Shown piece after piece: positions 22,871-32,630 of a stretch of DNA of 64,000 nt. Each line of letters begins with the position of its first letter. Within the stretch, counting starts at the first letter, position 1. The stretch covers positions 4,166,001 to 4,230,000 of the forward strand of contig WPIO01000016.1 in the NCBI GenBank assembly GCA_009760855.2. Reading direction: 5' to 3'. Under the pieces are notes generated by a model. The model was given only the letters and a program-made list of their open reading frames with translations, ran no database searches and was not told the DNA's origin. A program made the position numbers and the translations under genes. The stretch comes from Cristatella mucedo (taxonomy: Eukaryota > Bryozoa > Phylactolaemata > Cristatellidae).

Positions 22871-22995
22871 TGAACTATTAAAATTTGGGAAGTTGTTGAA
22901 AAGGGTAAATACATTTTGAGCACGTCATGATGTTCGCACAACAGCATCCCCTAATAGAAGAGCAAAGCCTTCTAAGCAAGTCACACGTTGAGAGT

Positions 22996-23589
22996 GGACT
23001 ATGAATATGGCTGCAAGGCTGGTCTTCAAGTCCCAGCGGTTTGAGCACGTGTCACCTTTGCTGAAAGAGCTATGATGGTTGCCGGTTGAGCAAAGGATAC
23101 AGAACAAAGTTCTTACGCTGACCCACATGGCCCGCCACGGTTTAGCTCCTTCGTACCTAGCTGAACTGCTGCATCAGTTTCAGCCTGTTCGCGCCCTCAG
23201 GTCCTGTGTGGACAATAAATTAGCTGTCCCATTCCTCCGCTTAAAGACAGTTGGCGACAGAAGCTTTAGCTCTGCAGGTCCTAGACTGTGGAACTTGCTT
23301 CCACAATTCCTACGCAACGACATCTACTCTCCGACTGCCGACTATGGCACATCTTTTTCAGCGGTCCTGAACTGCTACTTCTATGCTACTCACTACCTCA
23401 ACTGCTCTCCTAACTCTGCTATGCTTCCCACTTTCTCTTTGTTGCGTGAGACGAAGTCTGTTGGCTACCGAATGCGTACCGAAAGCAGCTTAGGCTGTGA
23501 GTGAGCTATACAAAACTCTCCTGCGTAGCACCTACATGGTCTTTATGACTTTGTGGAGTTACTGACGGAGATACATTACGTTACATTAC
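22996..23589 (+). mobile_element. L2-B copy, young
   Basis: About 96-97% identical by eye over 560 bases to the minus-strand copy at 19488-20050, so the two form an inverted pair about 3 kb apart. Coding remnant: VEQRIQNKVLTLTHMARHGL, PSYLAELLHQFQPVRALRSC, NKLAVPFLRLKTVGDRSF, ending GCE then TGA. The 3' UTR ends GAGATACATTACGTTACATT, a short ATTAC tail. Confidence 0.85.
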
Positions 23590-23594
23590 CTATG

Positions 23595-24545
23595 GGCAGC
23601 AGTTCAGTTATATTGTCATTTAGTTTCAAGAAAGCTTCTGCCATCTCGAATCGAACGTCAGCAATGCTCGAATTCAGTTTATGAGTTTCAGTAGCTGATT
23701 CCGACGGTGTGAATTACAACTATAGCTGAGTATCGTCAGCATAAAAGTGGTGTCCTATTTCATGAGCCTCAATCACTTTTCCCAGATATGCAAGTATAAA
23801 TGGGGAAAAGCAAGTGACCGAGGACGGACTCTTGAGAGATTCCACGGGAAACAGATCTCAAGCCTGACACCCGCACGATGCGGATTACACACCATCAGAC
23901 AAGTATGATTGAAACCAAGCTAGAGCTTTGTCTGCTAGACTGATCGTTGTTTTCAATCTTTCTAGTAGAACGTCGTGATCTTTGGTGCAGAAGGCAGCTG
24001 ACAGATCTGGCTGAACTAAGGCAGTGACATTCCCGCCATTAGTGCCTGGTAAAGTGTCATTTCAACACGGGGGAGAGCAGTTTCAGTGGAGTGGTGTTTC
24101 TTGAACCCACATTGAATTTTGCAAGAATCGTTGACAAAAAAAGGATGAAGGAGAGTCAGGCAGCAGTTTCAAAGACTTTTATATCCAAGATTTTTTAAGT
24201 ATCCGTGTAATGATTGCCGATTTAAAGGACTTAGGTATGACCCCTTTTTCCAAAGAAGCATTAAGAATCTCGGTAATGTCAGGGCTCAGTTGGTCTGACA
24301 GTGATGACTACAGATTGAACGGTTTAGGATCTTCAGCAGACAAGCCCATTTTACTAAACCTTGTTAAGGCAGCCGCGTCGCTCACAGAAACCTCGAAAAA
24401 TATTCAAAGGGAGGTCAAAGGATGCGAATTAGAAATTGCATTCTTCGGAGAGGCACTTTATGGAGACACGAATGTGCACAAGTCTTTCAGTAACGAAGGA
24501 TTTTTTCCGGTAGGAACGTTCAGTTTTTTAAATGGTAACCGGCGT
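23595..24545 (-). mobile_element. Third L2/CR1-type element, RT remnant
   Basis: Minus strand, in order: DITEILNASLEKGVIPKSFK; then GFKKHHSTETALPRVEMTLY; PDLSAAFCTKDHDVLLERLK, where the first catalytic Asp region of RT is expected; and ALAWFQSYLSDG. It fades before the motif-B region. The order and phrases are those of L2/CR1 reverse transcriptases but differ from L2-A and L2-B, so this is a third family. It abuts the 3' end of the L2-B copy at 22996-23589. Confidence 0.7.
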
Positions 24546-25469
24546 ATTCTATTTTACCATAGACAATTAAGGTATAGCTGACTTTAGCCATATCGAGTGT
24601 CTCTTGCAGATTACCTTCGCACCGTATTATACTTTGATTGGGTCATGACAGTACGATCACTCTCGAGCCTTTCAATAAATACAAGAGGATATTCGTCCCT
24701 TGCATTATATTTGTTGTCGATACTACCATTTGAGGTTGAACAGGTATACGAAGTCCCACTTTGGATTTTTCGTCCACTTGGCTATCACTCGGCTCCAATT
24801 CTCTTTTCTTTGTTTTCTCATTTCTGTGTTATCATTTATTCATTATTTTATGTTATTATTTATCATCTTTCGCTTAAGGTTTTTCCATTTCGCTGTTGCA
24901 GCTGTTGCACCGCCTTCGGGATATCGAGGGCTGTGCTAGCTTGATCGTTGATATGTTGCCAGCTTCAGGCCTGAGCCCTAAGCACTCATCGTGCTGCTAC
25001 CCGAACTAATCAGGGCCATTGGATACCATCGTATGGCGACATTTCTGGTGGCGACTGGAAATTCTCGCATCGGCGTTGAGGCGAGCGGCAGCCGGCATCC
25101 TGTGGACTCTTTAGGCGGATACCCAGCGAGAAGCATGCAGGAATGATACTAAACATAGTAATAATACTAAAAAATTGCATTGCAACTCAGATTAGGTATA
25201 TATTTTTCAGGTTCTGGAGCCAAGCCTGAAAAAAGCGTGAGCATATGGAGTGTGGCTAATGGTAGCATGCCACAGCCTCATCGTGAGCATCATGACTGTG
25301 TGCAAGCTAAGCAAACAATCTCTCAATTTAGCTTATGCTAAAAAGATGCCACGTCGATACAAGTAGTCACTTAAGCCGGACGCTTCAAACAAACGAGCAT
25401 GTTCATGGTCTCAATATTCACCTAAATTGACTCTATGTATTATGCCAGCTGCCAGTACTGCTCACTTAC
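24546..25469. other. Region just downstream of the last confident USP exon
   Basis: The exon carrying the catalytic His box should lie here or further left on the minus strand. A good acceptor (CACGCTTTTTTCAG, exon start near 25228) opens LAPEPEKYIPNLSCNAIF and then a stop, but no GHY-like motif follows, so it is not annotated as coding. No repeats were recognised. Confidence 0.35.
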
Positions 25470-25558
25470 CGTGATTACTGTTGAACAGGATCAATGCCAC
25501 GAGATCATATCGAATGCTTCTTCCACCATTTTTGTAATATCTACCTAAGTCAATCGTC
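25470..25558 (-). CDS. USP-like gene, exon with strand leading into the His box
   Basis: An 89-base exon between CTACAG and GTAAGTGAG (strong donor). One base completes the previous codon and one base is left over (phase 2 in, phase 1 out). It encodes TIDLGRYYKNGG, then IRYDLVALILFNSNH, with Gly at the junction. USP (peptidase C19) proteases have a phrase of the form I/V-D-L-x-x-Y...Y-x-L-x-A-V/I-x-x-H-x-G just before the GHY catalytic His. The match in order and spacing is good. The His itself should be in the next exon. It follows the 26446-26477 exon, whose phase fits: GA plus G gives Glu. Confidence 0.7.
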
Positions 25559-26445
25559 CTGTAGGAATTGGAAGACAGAGAATCAGGCGCTGGCACTTAA
25601 CGTATACAGAAAATGCTGCCATGATAATCTGCCTTAGTCGTGTTGTCCATAGCCTGTTTAGTCTGATAATTTCAGGGGGAAAATTTTAACAATAGCAACC
25701 AATAGCGTCGCTTGCACAGTACTGCAAGAGAAGAAAATCTGTCCGACTGCTTCTAAACTTTTTGAAAGACTGAGCTACTAGAGAATTTCATATCACCCCC
25801 CAAAAAAGCTCTTTTTAGAGCGATAGGTTTTTGAGTTTGGAGGAGCAGCTGTAGCATCTGCTGCTGCAGCTCCGAGCCGAATATTGTAAGGAATAATGTG
25901 GAAAACTGCTCCTCGTGAATTCAATTTTGCTGCTAAACTTAGTAAAATTGGTACTGGCGGTCATTATTTATCGATAAATAGTGTCATATATTCTACTGAT
26001 GTGTACGGGTTGCAGACAAAATTCTATAGAGTCGTCGAGTTATTTAAACCCGCAGGCAGACATAACCCTAGCAACTGACGTAACTTGTCTAAAACAGTGA
26101 TGCTAACGAACCATGAGTACAAAGAGCACCAATATGCAAACAGGTAGGCAGATGATAAGGTTCGATAATTTGTAAACGGGTGCATTCAAGCTCTTTAAAT
26201 TTCTATGGGATTGAAGAATACAAGTTTAAGTCCTTCTTTGTCCTTCTTTTTTCAGATCGTGAGAGGCCTCTTGACGAGCATTTTTGAATACAAAAATAAT
26301 CACTTTTGATTTTTGGTTTGCTAGTTCAGGCTAATAGCACCTAGATAGGCGATTCAACTGTTTTCAATTGAATCGATTGAAGGTCAATCACTGGTCACCA
26401 GTCACTGTGGTTCATGGCTAGTGAGGCTTCTACTATTTGACATAC

Positions 26446-26477
26446 TCGACGTTCAATTCCGTAAATCTGCTGATGAT
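26446..26477 (-). CDS. USP-like gene, 32-base exon with the RF motif
   Basis: Acceptor CATCTTTACTAG, donor GTATGTC. Phase 0 in, phase 2 out. It encodes IISRFTELNV plus two bases. In USPs the strand before the last third of the domain reads like LIIxLxRF, and the RF here is followed through the junction by Glu-Thr-Ile-Asp-Leu in the next exon, the usual order. The exon is very short, so it depends on its neighbours for support. Confidence 0.55.
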
Positions 26478-26603
26478 CTAGTAAAGATGAGGAAGTTAGC
26501 TTAATTGAGGAGCTAAAATTCGTAGGCTCAAATTAATCAGAGGCCAGACAAGCACTAGCTCTAATTAGAAATCATGCAATACTAATTATTGTGGGATTTT
26601 CAC

Positions 26604-26673
26604 GTATTCAATTGAATATTGCACATCTGCCTGACCTTTGATACTGATATCGACATCAAATAGCATCACCAGC
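26604..26673 (-). CDS. USP-like gene, tentative middle exon
   Basis: After TTCAACTGAAGCAG a reading with one completing base gives LVMLFDVDISIKGQADVQY. Hydrophobic LxxDIxIK phrases occur after the first fingers segment in USPs. The donor is uncertain: GTGAAAATC after TAC gives the phase 0 needed by the next exon, while GTCAGG or GTGCAA are alternatives. A second acceptor AG lies 3 bases earlier. The zinc-binding Cys pairs found in many USP fingers are not seen. Confidence 0.4.
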
Positions 26674-26774
26674 CTGCTTCAGTTGAAATGAAAGAGACTG
26701 CATAGTTATAATTTTCATCAATACGATTGCCTGCAACACGCCAACTTTACTGCTGCTGCTGCACGCCTACTTAC

Positions 26775-26841
26775 GTCTGAGCAATCCTGCTTATTCTGGT
26801 TTCAAAGGTGGTAGAAACAAGGCTAGCGATCAAATATGGTG
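26775..26841 (-). CDS. USP-like gene, exon after the QDA-like region
   Basis: A 67-base exon. Acceptor TTTTATTATACTCGTTTAG, donor GTAAGTAGG, both strong. Phase 1 in, phase 2 out. It encodes PYLIASLVSTTFETRISRIA plus Gln. PYLIASLV aligns with the second half of the Gln-Asp-Ala-x-Glu-Phe-Leu-x-x-Leu-Leu box of USPs, and TTFETRISRI with the FxGxxxxxI strand that follows. Both its neighbours are short exons in the same orientation. Confidence 0.6.
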
Positions 26842-26964
26842 CTAAACGAGTATAATAAAACGTCCTCTTGTGGTGTTTATATTTACAGCTCGCGCATTCC
26901 CACCTGAAAAGAGCAATGTATACCGTGCCGAAAATCCATTATGAAGAGTGGCTCTGGGTCTTTG

Positions 26965-27155
26965 CTACCCCAAGGTCTTCGCCCCAGATGTTAGGTAATC
27001 GCTTCTCACGACCAAGGTCAAAGATTTGACACCTGCAGCAGCCATTCCTTTAGTGGCTTCTGCTAGCATCGGCGATCGCCATGAAGGCTTCTCTGGCTTT
27101 ATGCAAATGAGAGTGTTAAATCAACTAAGATTTGTTATTAAGTTTCATGTAAAAA
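26965..27155 (+). mobile_element. SINE-A, copy 5, strongly diverged
   Basis: Retains CTCACGACCAAGGTC, GATTTGACACCTGC (B-box position), then GCGATCGCCATGAAGGCTTC, TCTGGCTTTATGCAAATGAG and GTTAAATCAACTAAGATT, matching the SINE-A body. It lies in the intron between the exons at 27243 and 26841, antisense to the host gene. Confidence 0.55.
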
Positions 27156-27242
27156 AAGATAAATAACTGAAAAACTATTCATTGGCTGCTCGTTTTATCG
27201 CAAGTGTGTTCCAAACAAACTTAAGGAAAAATCAGTCCTTAC

Positions 27243-27268
27243 CGCCAAATTGTGAGTAGTGTTTGGTT
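27243..27268 (-). CDS. USP-like gene, candidate 26-base microexon
   Basis: Acceptor AAGTGTTGCAGTTTGTAG, strong donor GTAAGGACTG. Phase 2 in, phase 1 out, the combination needed to join 29191-29249 to 26775-26841. With its neighbours it reads Glu-TKHYSQFG-Ala then PYLIASLV, so Gln-Phe-Gly-Ala-Pro-Tyr-Leu falls over the Gln-Gln-Asp-Ala-x-Glu-Phe box of USPs. The Asp and Glu of that box are not conserved. A 26-base exon could be chance; phase and motif register are the arguments for it. Confidence 0.4.
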
Positions 27269-27269
27269 C

Positions 27270-28780
27270 TACAAACTGCAACACTTATTAGGAGAAAAGC
27301 TATGAAAGTCCGTAATTAATGACAATTGTATCCCCATACTTAAATTTCTACATTTGAATGAAATATATGCTATATGTTCATCGCTTCTTCAGGTAAATTG
27401 CTTTTAAAATATTCTGCCAGCCGGCAGTGGTAGACTCGGCGGGGAGGGAGAGCTACTGTGGCAGTTTTCGCCTCGTATTTAGAGGCACCGACCCGCGTCG
27501 CAGCTATTGCTGTGCCGTCTGCAAAAATCGCTAATGACATGAGGGTTTTTTACTTCACCATGGTGAACCGTTGTAGAATTTCTTATCAATAAAACCTATA
27601 GTTTCGAGCTATAACTAATCCTTAACTTAACGTCTTGCCTATCTATATATGACAGTCTTATGCGCCTTTCCCCTTGGATAAGAAACTCTGACTCAGCCCC
27701 AACTTATCTGAATTTCTCCGGTAGCTTTATTGGAACCTAAGCAAGAGTCTTTTCTTTCTTGATAACAATTATATTATAACCGTATTAATTACTAGAGAAA
27801 TGTATATTAAATGCGAGTACATGCGTATTTCCGAATAAATGGTGCGAGTAAATCTTGACAAGTGTAAGTGAACGCTTGCTTGCTATTCCTCAACTGAGTT
27901 GGTAGGCTCCTTTGAAAAATTTATTGTAAGCTACTCAAATTACTTTTTGGTTAAAAGAGGTAAGAAGTTGCTGTTCTGGGCAGATTGATGGTAGTCACGT
28001 ACTTTCAGTATATGGTGCTTTTTTAGCAGCAGACATGTGCATGTAAATTCTGATTTGCTGTAGTCGCATACGGCTAGTCAGCATGTTTGCATTGACCCAG
28101 TCACTGCCTGCAGCGATCTTGCAGTTTTGCCTACAGGACTAGTCTTTTCAGTTGGGCCTTCAGGCAAGCAAGCTGAAATTGTCCACTTTTTCAGAGTCGC
28201 CATTTGCACGCCTACTACCTTTGCGTGATTCCCTGCATTCAACTAGCGACTGGTGGTCGTCAGTGCGTTCATTTTCCTCTAGCCTACCAATCTCTGCCGG
28301 ACGCCAATCAGTAATTGCTTTCTTGATAGCGTGCATGCATAAATCTAACCCTCAAACTACTTGTGTCTAGCCTTCGCTCCCCTTTCTAGTGTCTATCCCA
28401 AGATTTGCCACTGCAAAAGTGCTCGGCGATAGTGTGGTGGCTAAAAACAGCAATTATTATTATATGCATGCATAGCGCCCTCAGTGAACAGCGTGCCACC
28501 AGCTCTTCTGACTCAAGTCGTTTAACTGGGTCTCAAAACAACCTCCAATCTGCTGTAGATCGTGCTATCTTCATCACACTTTCACAAACCTTTAGCTTGC
28601 CCCACTTATTGGGGGAGGCGAGCGGCAAAGACAACTTGTCCTGATTTGACGGCAAGCAAGCATATCCTACAAAGCACCTGCTCCTCAAAGAATTTTCTGG
28701 GTGCATTTTAATTAAGCTTTGTGTGCTAATATAGGCTGACTCTGTTCAAGTTTTCACTGAACATACAGACTTGCTTCTTT
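27270..28780. other. Intron sequence of the USP-like gene, unassigned
   Basis: About 1.5 kb without a recognised transposon. Plus-strand Ser-rich ORFs at 28152-28370 and 28405-28644 lack motifs and are antisense to the gene; no coding call is made. Confidence 0.4.
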
Positions 28781-28784
28781 TACA

Positions 28785-28862
28785 GCCTATCTAAAGCTCG
28801 TAGAAAAAGATTGAGTTCACTGAGCTTGCTATACACACACGTGTTATCATTAATTAATTATT
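28785..28862 (+). mobile_element. L2-A 3' tail fragment, diverged
   Basis: TAAAGCTCGTAGAAAAAGAT, then TGAGTTCACTGAGCTTGC and an ATTAATTAATTATT tail, correspond to the AAGCGCC...GAGATTAAGTTCTCTGAG tail of L2-A. Confidence 0.5.
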
Positions 28863-29190
28863 ACTCTGAAAGAAATGGCTGTAATTGTAACTTCTATTTA
28901 GATCATCCCATACTTTCAACCGAAGTGCATTCAACTCGTCGAATGACAGACATGTGATTTACTGTTGCTTAAAAAATGGTCAGCACAGCAATTCTTTCCC
29001 CTTAACTTTTAGCTCAGACTCAAGACCCAATTTAAAGGGCTGACAATTAAACAATTCAAAAACAGCTTTTGCACATAATTTTTTTTTTGAAATTACGAAA
29101 TAAATATGCACAGGCAATTTTCCAACTTATCTCTTTTGACAACAATTTACATAATCGCAAATAAATTTGTAGTCGGATCAACGTACTTAC

Positions 29191-29249
29191 TCAACAGGAA
29201 AACTCTTATAAGAGTGGTGAAACATTTCTTCAACGGTTCTGGGTGCTAT
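29191..29249 (-). CDS. USP-like gene, exon after the Cys-box exons
   Basis: A 59-base exon between TTTTAATTGTTTTGTAG and GTAAGTACG, both near-consensus. Phase 0 in, phase 2 out. It encodes IAPRTVEEMFHHSYKSFPV plus two bases. USPs have a helix of this type (pattern I-x-P-x-x-x-x-x-x-h...F) just before the QQDAHEF box, which is the expected place relative to the Cys-box exons. The acceptor phase matches the donor of 35649-35819. Confidence 0.65.
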
Positions 29250-29353
29250 CTACAAAACAATTAAAACGCAAATTACTTCTTCATCACGACTTTTAAATAC
29301 TAATCTGATCGTTAGATTGACCTACATGTAATCTGGGCTTTAATTATTTCTAG

Positions 29354-29539
29354 GAATGACAATACAGTCACTAAAAGGATATGCCATTCCAGCCGCCTCA
29401 AGCTCAATAAGCTTCCTGTACAGTTTTCAGACGTCCTGCAAGCCGCGAGCGCTCAACGGAGAATATATAGACACTAGAAAAATTATCTGTTACAATATTT
29501 TGAGACATTTCGGTGTAATTAAGTGCTGCTCAATCACAG
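29354..29539 (+). CDS. Exon-like ORF with consensus splice sites, antisense in a USP intron
   Basis: A 186-base plus-strand segment preceded by TTAATTATTTCTAG and followed by GTAAGTCG. It is open in one frame, with two bases before the first codon and one after the last (phase 1 both ends). The reading includes LKGYAIPAASSSISFLYSF, CKPRALNGEYIDTRKIICYN and GVIKCCSIT, with four Cys. A symmetrical phase-1 exon is typical of shuffled extracellular modules, but no family is recognised. It lies only about 105 bases from a minus-strand exon of another gene, so it may be chance or a decayed exon. Confidence 0.3.
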
Positions 29540-29799
29540 GTAAGTCGTAATGCAAAGCATTTCGGTCTGTACATGTGAAGCTAAGCTAGATAAAACCTCG
29601 CCGAAAGCCCAGCCTAAAAATATTGAAGAAAAAGAAACAAATATTATTTATTGTAAGTGTCATTTGAGCAACAGCGATAGCTAACAATAGCTGAGTACTC
29701 ATAATTTTAGTTCCCACGTTGACTACTCAAGTTTTTTTTTTATATAAGTTGCGTACAGACGGCAGCTTACAGCTGTAATTATCATGTCTATTTGCAGTG

Positions 29800-30250
29800 C
29801 AGTATTACTGATCCAGTATAATTTATTCCCAATAGAGCAGAATTTCGATTTCAAGGTTCTGTCCATTACTTATTCGAGCCTCTATTCTCTGGCTCCAGCC
29901 AGTTTGTCAGAAAGACTCCCTCTCCAGGCGAAAAACCATGCAACCCTCTATTCTCAATCTTTCATTTAGCCGCACCTTACATGCACCTCAAACATGTGCG
30001 AAACCGAGCCACTAGTTTCTATGCTCCCGAAGATTGGAACTGATACCTACACACGTTGCAGCGTTCCCTGACATCTCAAAATTTATAAGAAAAAGAAGCT
30101 CAAAACGCACCCGTTTGATAAAGCATTTGGGATGTCTTTGTGATTCATCTCTCTCCTGCATGTACCCGGTTACACTGTGTAAAGCCCCGAGGAAGAGATT
30201 GAGTTCTCTGAGGGCGCTTTATCAAGTGCATTATTATTATTATCACTAAT
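29800..30250 (+). mobile_element. L2-A 3' end copy
   Basis: C-terminal coding remnant (FPIEQNFDFKVLSITYSSLY, SLAPASLSERL) followed by the 3' UTR and a well-preserved tail: AAAGCCCCGAGGAAGAGATT, GAGTTCTCTGAGGGCGCTTT, ATCAAGTGC and (ATT)n. This copy best shows the family's 3' end. Confidence 0.85.
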
Positions 30251-30289
30251 ATTACTGTGCCTGCTGCTTGGGGATGTTAAAAACATAAT

Positions 30290-30392
30290 TTGGTAATGCT
30301 AGCAAGACATGATATGTCAAGTGCCTAGAAAACGATTCAGTTCTTGCAGGGGTGCTATACAAATAAATTATCATTATTTTTATTCTTATAAC
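30290..30392 (+). mobile_element. L2-A-type 3' tail fragment
   Basis: GTCAAGTGCCTAGAAAACG, then TTCAGTTCTTGCAGGGGTGC, TATACAAATAAATTATC and an ATT-rich end. Diverged second tail directly behind the copy at 29800-30250. Confidence 0.6.
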
Positions 30393-30439
30393 AACTTTTT
30401 AGTCACCATGGGTAGCTAATTGTCCACCAGCATTGGCTT

Positions 30440-32340
30440 AGCTGCACAAAAAGGTGTAGCATCCGCTGGCCCCCTAATCGCTTGCCATCTGAGAAGCCAA
30501 TCTCCTGAGGTTAGGCACGCCCAAACTAGCATCCATCTTGTTGATGCAGGCAAACGTCACTTGTCACCTGCCGCTTGGGATAAGCAGATGCACGCTTACT
30601 TTTCCACCTGGCGTTCGGCCTAATCGGACCTCTTCAAAGTGCTTCTGTCTCCTTGCTACTAAGGTCGATGAATAAATAGTCGTAACCTGACTACACGGTA
30701 GAAGCCATCCATGAATGCGAGCTTCAGCAAGTGGCGATGCTCACGATTTCCACCTACTCCGACTTAACTATAGAAATGATTCGACACCTCCACTTACCTG
30801 CCACATAAGAGAGTCGCTCGTGGCGCTTTGACTTTTATTGCCTACGTGCCTTGTTGTCGCTGTCTATATTGTCACGAATTCACATTACAAAAGATTTTAA
30901 ACTCTTGGTGGAAGGGCCACAATTTCCAAAATCCTTACATTCTGCAATCCTTCAGACTCTTTGTCCGAGGCTTGCCTAAGCTAGAGGTCCAAACACTTGT
31001 GGGGCAGCATCACATTTGCCTCATGGACATGAATCGCCACTTTTGTTTGCTGCAAGAAAAGTCACATTTTCGTAGGTTGAGTTTGAATTGTATAAGCCAG
31101 TCGCCGCAGAAATAACACTTTTAACTTACCATCACCGCGACCACTAGGAGATTTTCCTGAAGATTTATTTTTCACTCGATCCACTTCTGTACTCAAGTAC
31201 TGACACAATATTCCGAACTGACCCACCACGTGTCATAGCGATCATCAATCAAGGCTAGTAATCTGTCCACCCAGATCGTGCTACACATCCTCATAATGTG
31301 TCTCCGTCTATAATCTATCTCCATCTGTAACTCCGCAAAGCGACAGAGACTACGTGGTTGTTACATGTGAAGGTTTGTAAACACCCACGCACTGCTTAAG
31401 CGGCTTTCGGTATGCATTCGGTAGCCAACGACCTTCATCTCACGTAGCGAAGAGAAAATGGGAAGCATAGCGGAGTCAGAAGAGCAGTTGAGGTCAGGAC
31501 TAAGTCTGAAGTAGCAGGAAAGGACCACTGAAAGGAATGAACTACAGTCGGCAGCTGGACGGTTGTCGCTGCCTAAGAATTGTGAAAGCAAACTCCCTAG
31601 TCTTGGACCTGCAAGGCAAAAGCTTCCGTTGCCAACGGTCTTTAAGCGGAGGAATGGAACAGCTAATGCATTGTTCATACAGGACCTGAGCACACTACGA
31701 GGCTGAAACTAGTACAGCATTTCAGCTAGATATAGATGATCCAACCCAGAAAAGGGAATTACAGTAATCAAGCCGATACAGAATCCGAGAGCTAGTTAAA
31801 TCTTTTGCAAGCCACTGTGAAAGACAGCTCTTATTCTTAGATAAAGATTGGGCGTGGTGGCTAGCTGTAAAAGCAGTCTTCTTAATGAAGCTTAAAAAAT
31901 GTTGGCAGCTCATCTGCACTTCTTCCACGACTACAGCCGACGACTGATAGTCGAATTACATTTGATGTCACATCAAATCACGATACTCGCCGATAACGTA
32001 GTGCATCAAGATCTGGACAACCAGCTAATCACACTGCTCGGGGTTCTAGCGTAGGATGGAAATGCAGCAACCTCTCTGCCAAAGCTGCAATTCGAGTTGG
32101 AACTTGCGAGCCGTGTCAATGCTACTGCAGACGTGCTTCCGCTTAAATTTCAAAAACATACCCGAAACCAGCTCATGCGATACGACGGCTGCTCATTATA
32201 CTCCAGTGTGTATCTGGCGCATCCTTCGCACACAGTCTTGGTGCATAAAATGCTGCTCAGCATCTTCGCTATTGGCGAAGAACCAATGAGGGTAGGTGGT
32301 GGACCTGTTGGCTTAATAAAAGTAGCATGATAATTCTTTT
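30440..32340 (+). repeat. Interspersed repeat C, copy 2: decayed Gypsy-like gag-protease segment
   Basis: Longest copy of repeat C. Two remnants suggest an LTR retrotransposon. Near 30985-31090 one frame reads VGQHHICLMDMNRHFCLLQE followed by KSHFRRL, which resembles a gag zinc knuckle ending in Cys-x-x-Cys-x-Lys-x-x-His-Phe. Near 32095-32175 another reads ATADVLPLKF, then LMRYDG, which resembles the part of a retroelement protease just after the DTGA site, although DTGA itself is lost. Without the L2-B insertion at 31318-31925 the two are about 400 bases apart, as expected for gag-to-protease. No LTRs were found. Confidence 0.45.
31318..31925 (-). mobile_element. L2-B copy inserted in repeat C
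   Basis: Minus-strand L2-B with AACTCCGCAAAGCGACAGAG at the 3' end, GGAGGAATGGAACAGCTAA and GACCTGCAAGGCAAAAGCTT inside, and a YRLDYCNSLF remnant at the 5' side. On the left, repeat C stops at GTGCTACACATCC. On the right it resumes at CTTCCACGACTACAGCCG, while the uninterrupted copy 1 runs TGCTACACAGATGCTCTTCC. Confidence 0.8.
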
Positions 32341-32443
32341 AACTGCAGAGTTATTTCAGAACATTATAATGCATAATAATACATCGGCAATGCTGCAATA
32401 CTCCAGGCAGCTGCACAGAGCTCACAACGAAATCTTAGGTCAT

Positions 32444-32630
32444 AGTGAGCCGTGATGGCACACTAGGTAAGGCGGTTGCGTTCACGACCTCGGTCCCGAG
32501 GTCGGGGGTTCGATTCCTGCGGTAGGCTATTCTTTATCGCCACTGCAAGAGGTGGTGATTGCCCTAAAGGCTCCTCTGTCGCTATGCAAAAAGAGGCTGT
32601 TTAATTAGCTAGGATTTACTTATTTATTTA
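32444..32630 (+). mobile_element. SINE-A, copy 2 (best preserved)
   Basis: tRNA-like head: A box around TGGCACACTAGG (32456-32467), B box GGTTCGATTCC (32508-32518), separated by a hairpin-forming GACCTCGGTCCCGAGGTC. Body: TTATCGCCACTGCAAGAGG, TGCCCTAAAGGCTCCTCTG, CGCTATGCAAAAAGAGGCTG. It ends in TTTACTTATTTATTTA. Its tail is not the L2-A tail. Confidence 0.85.

Noticed and set aside
25896-26078. Plus-strand ORF containing GTGGHYLSI, resembling a USP His box
   Set aside because: It is on the opposite strand to the USP-like gene and no other USP motif flanks it on that strand.
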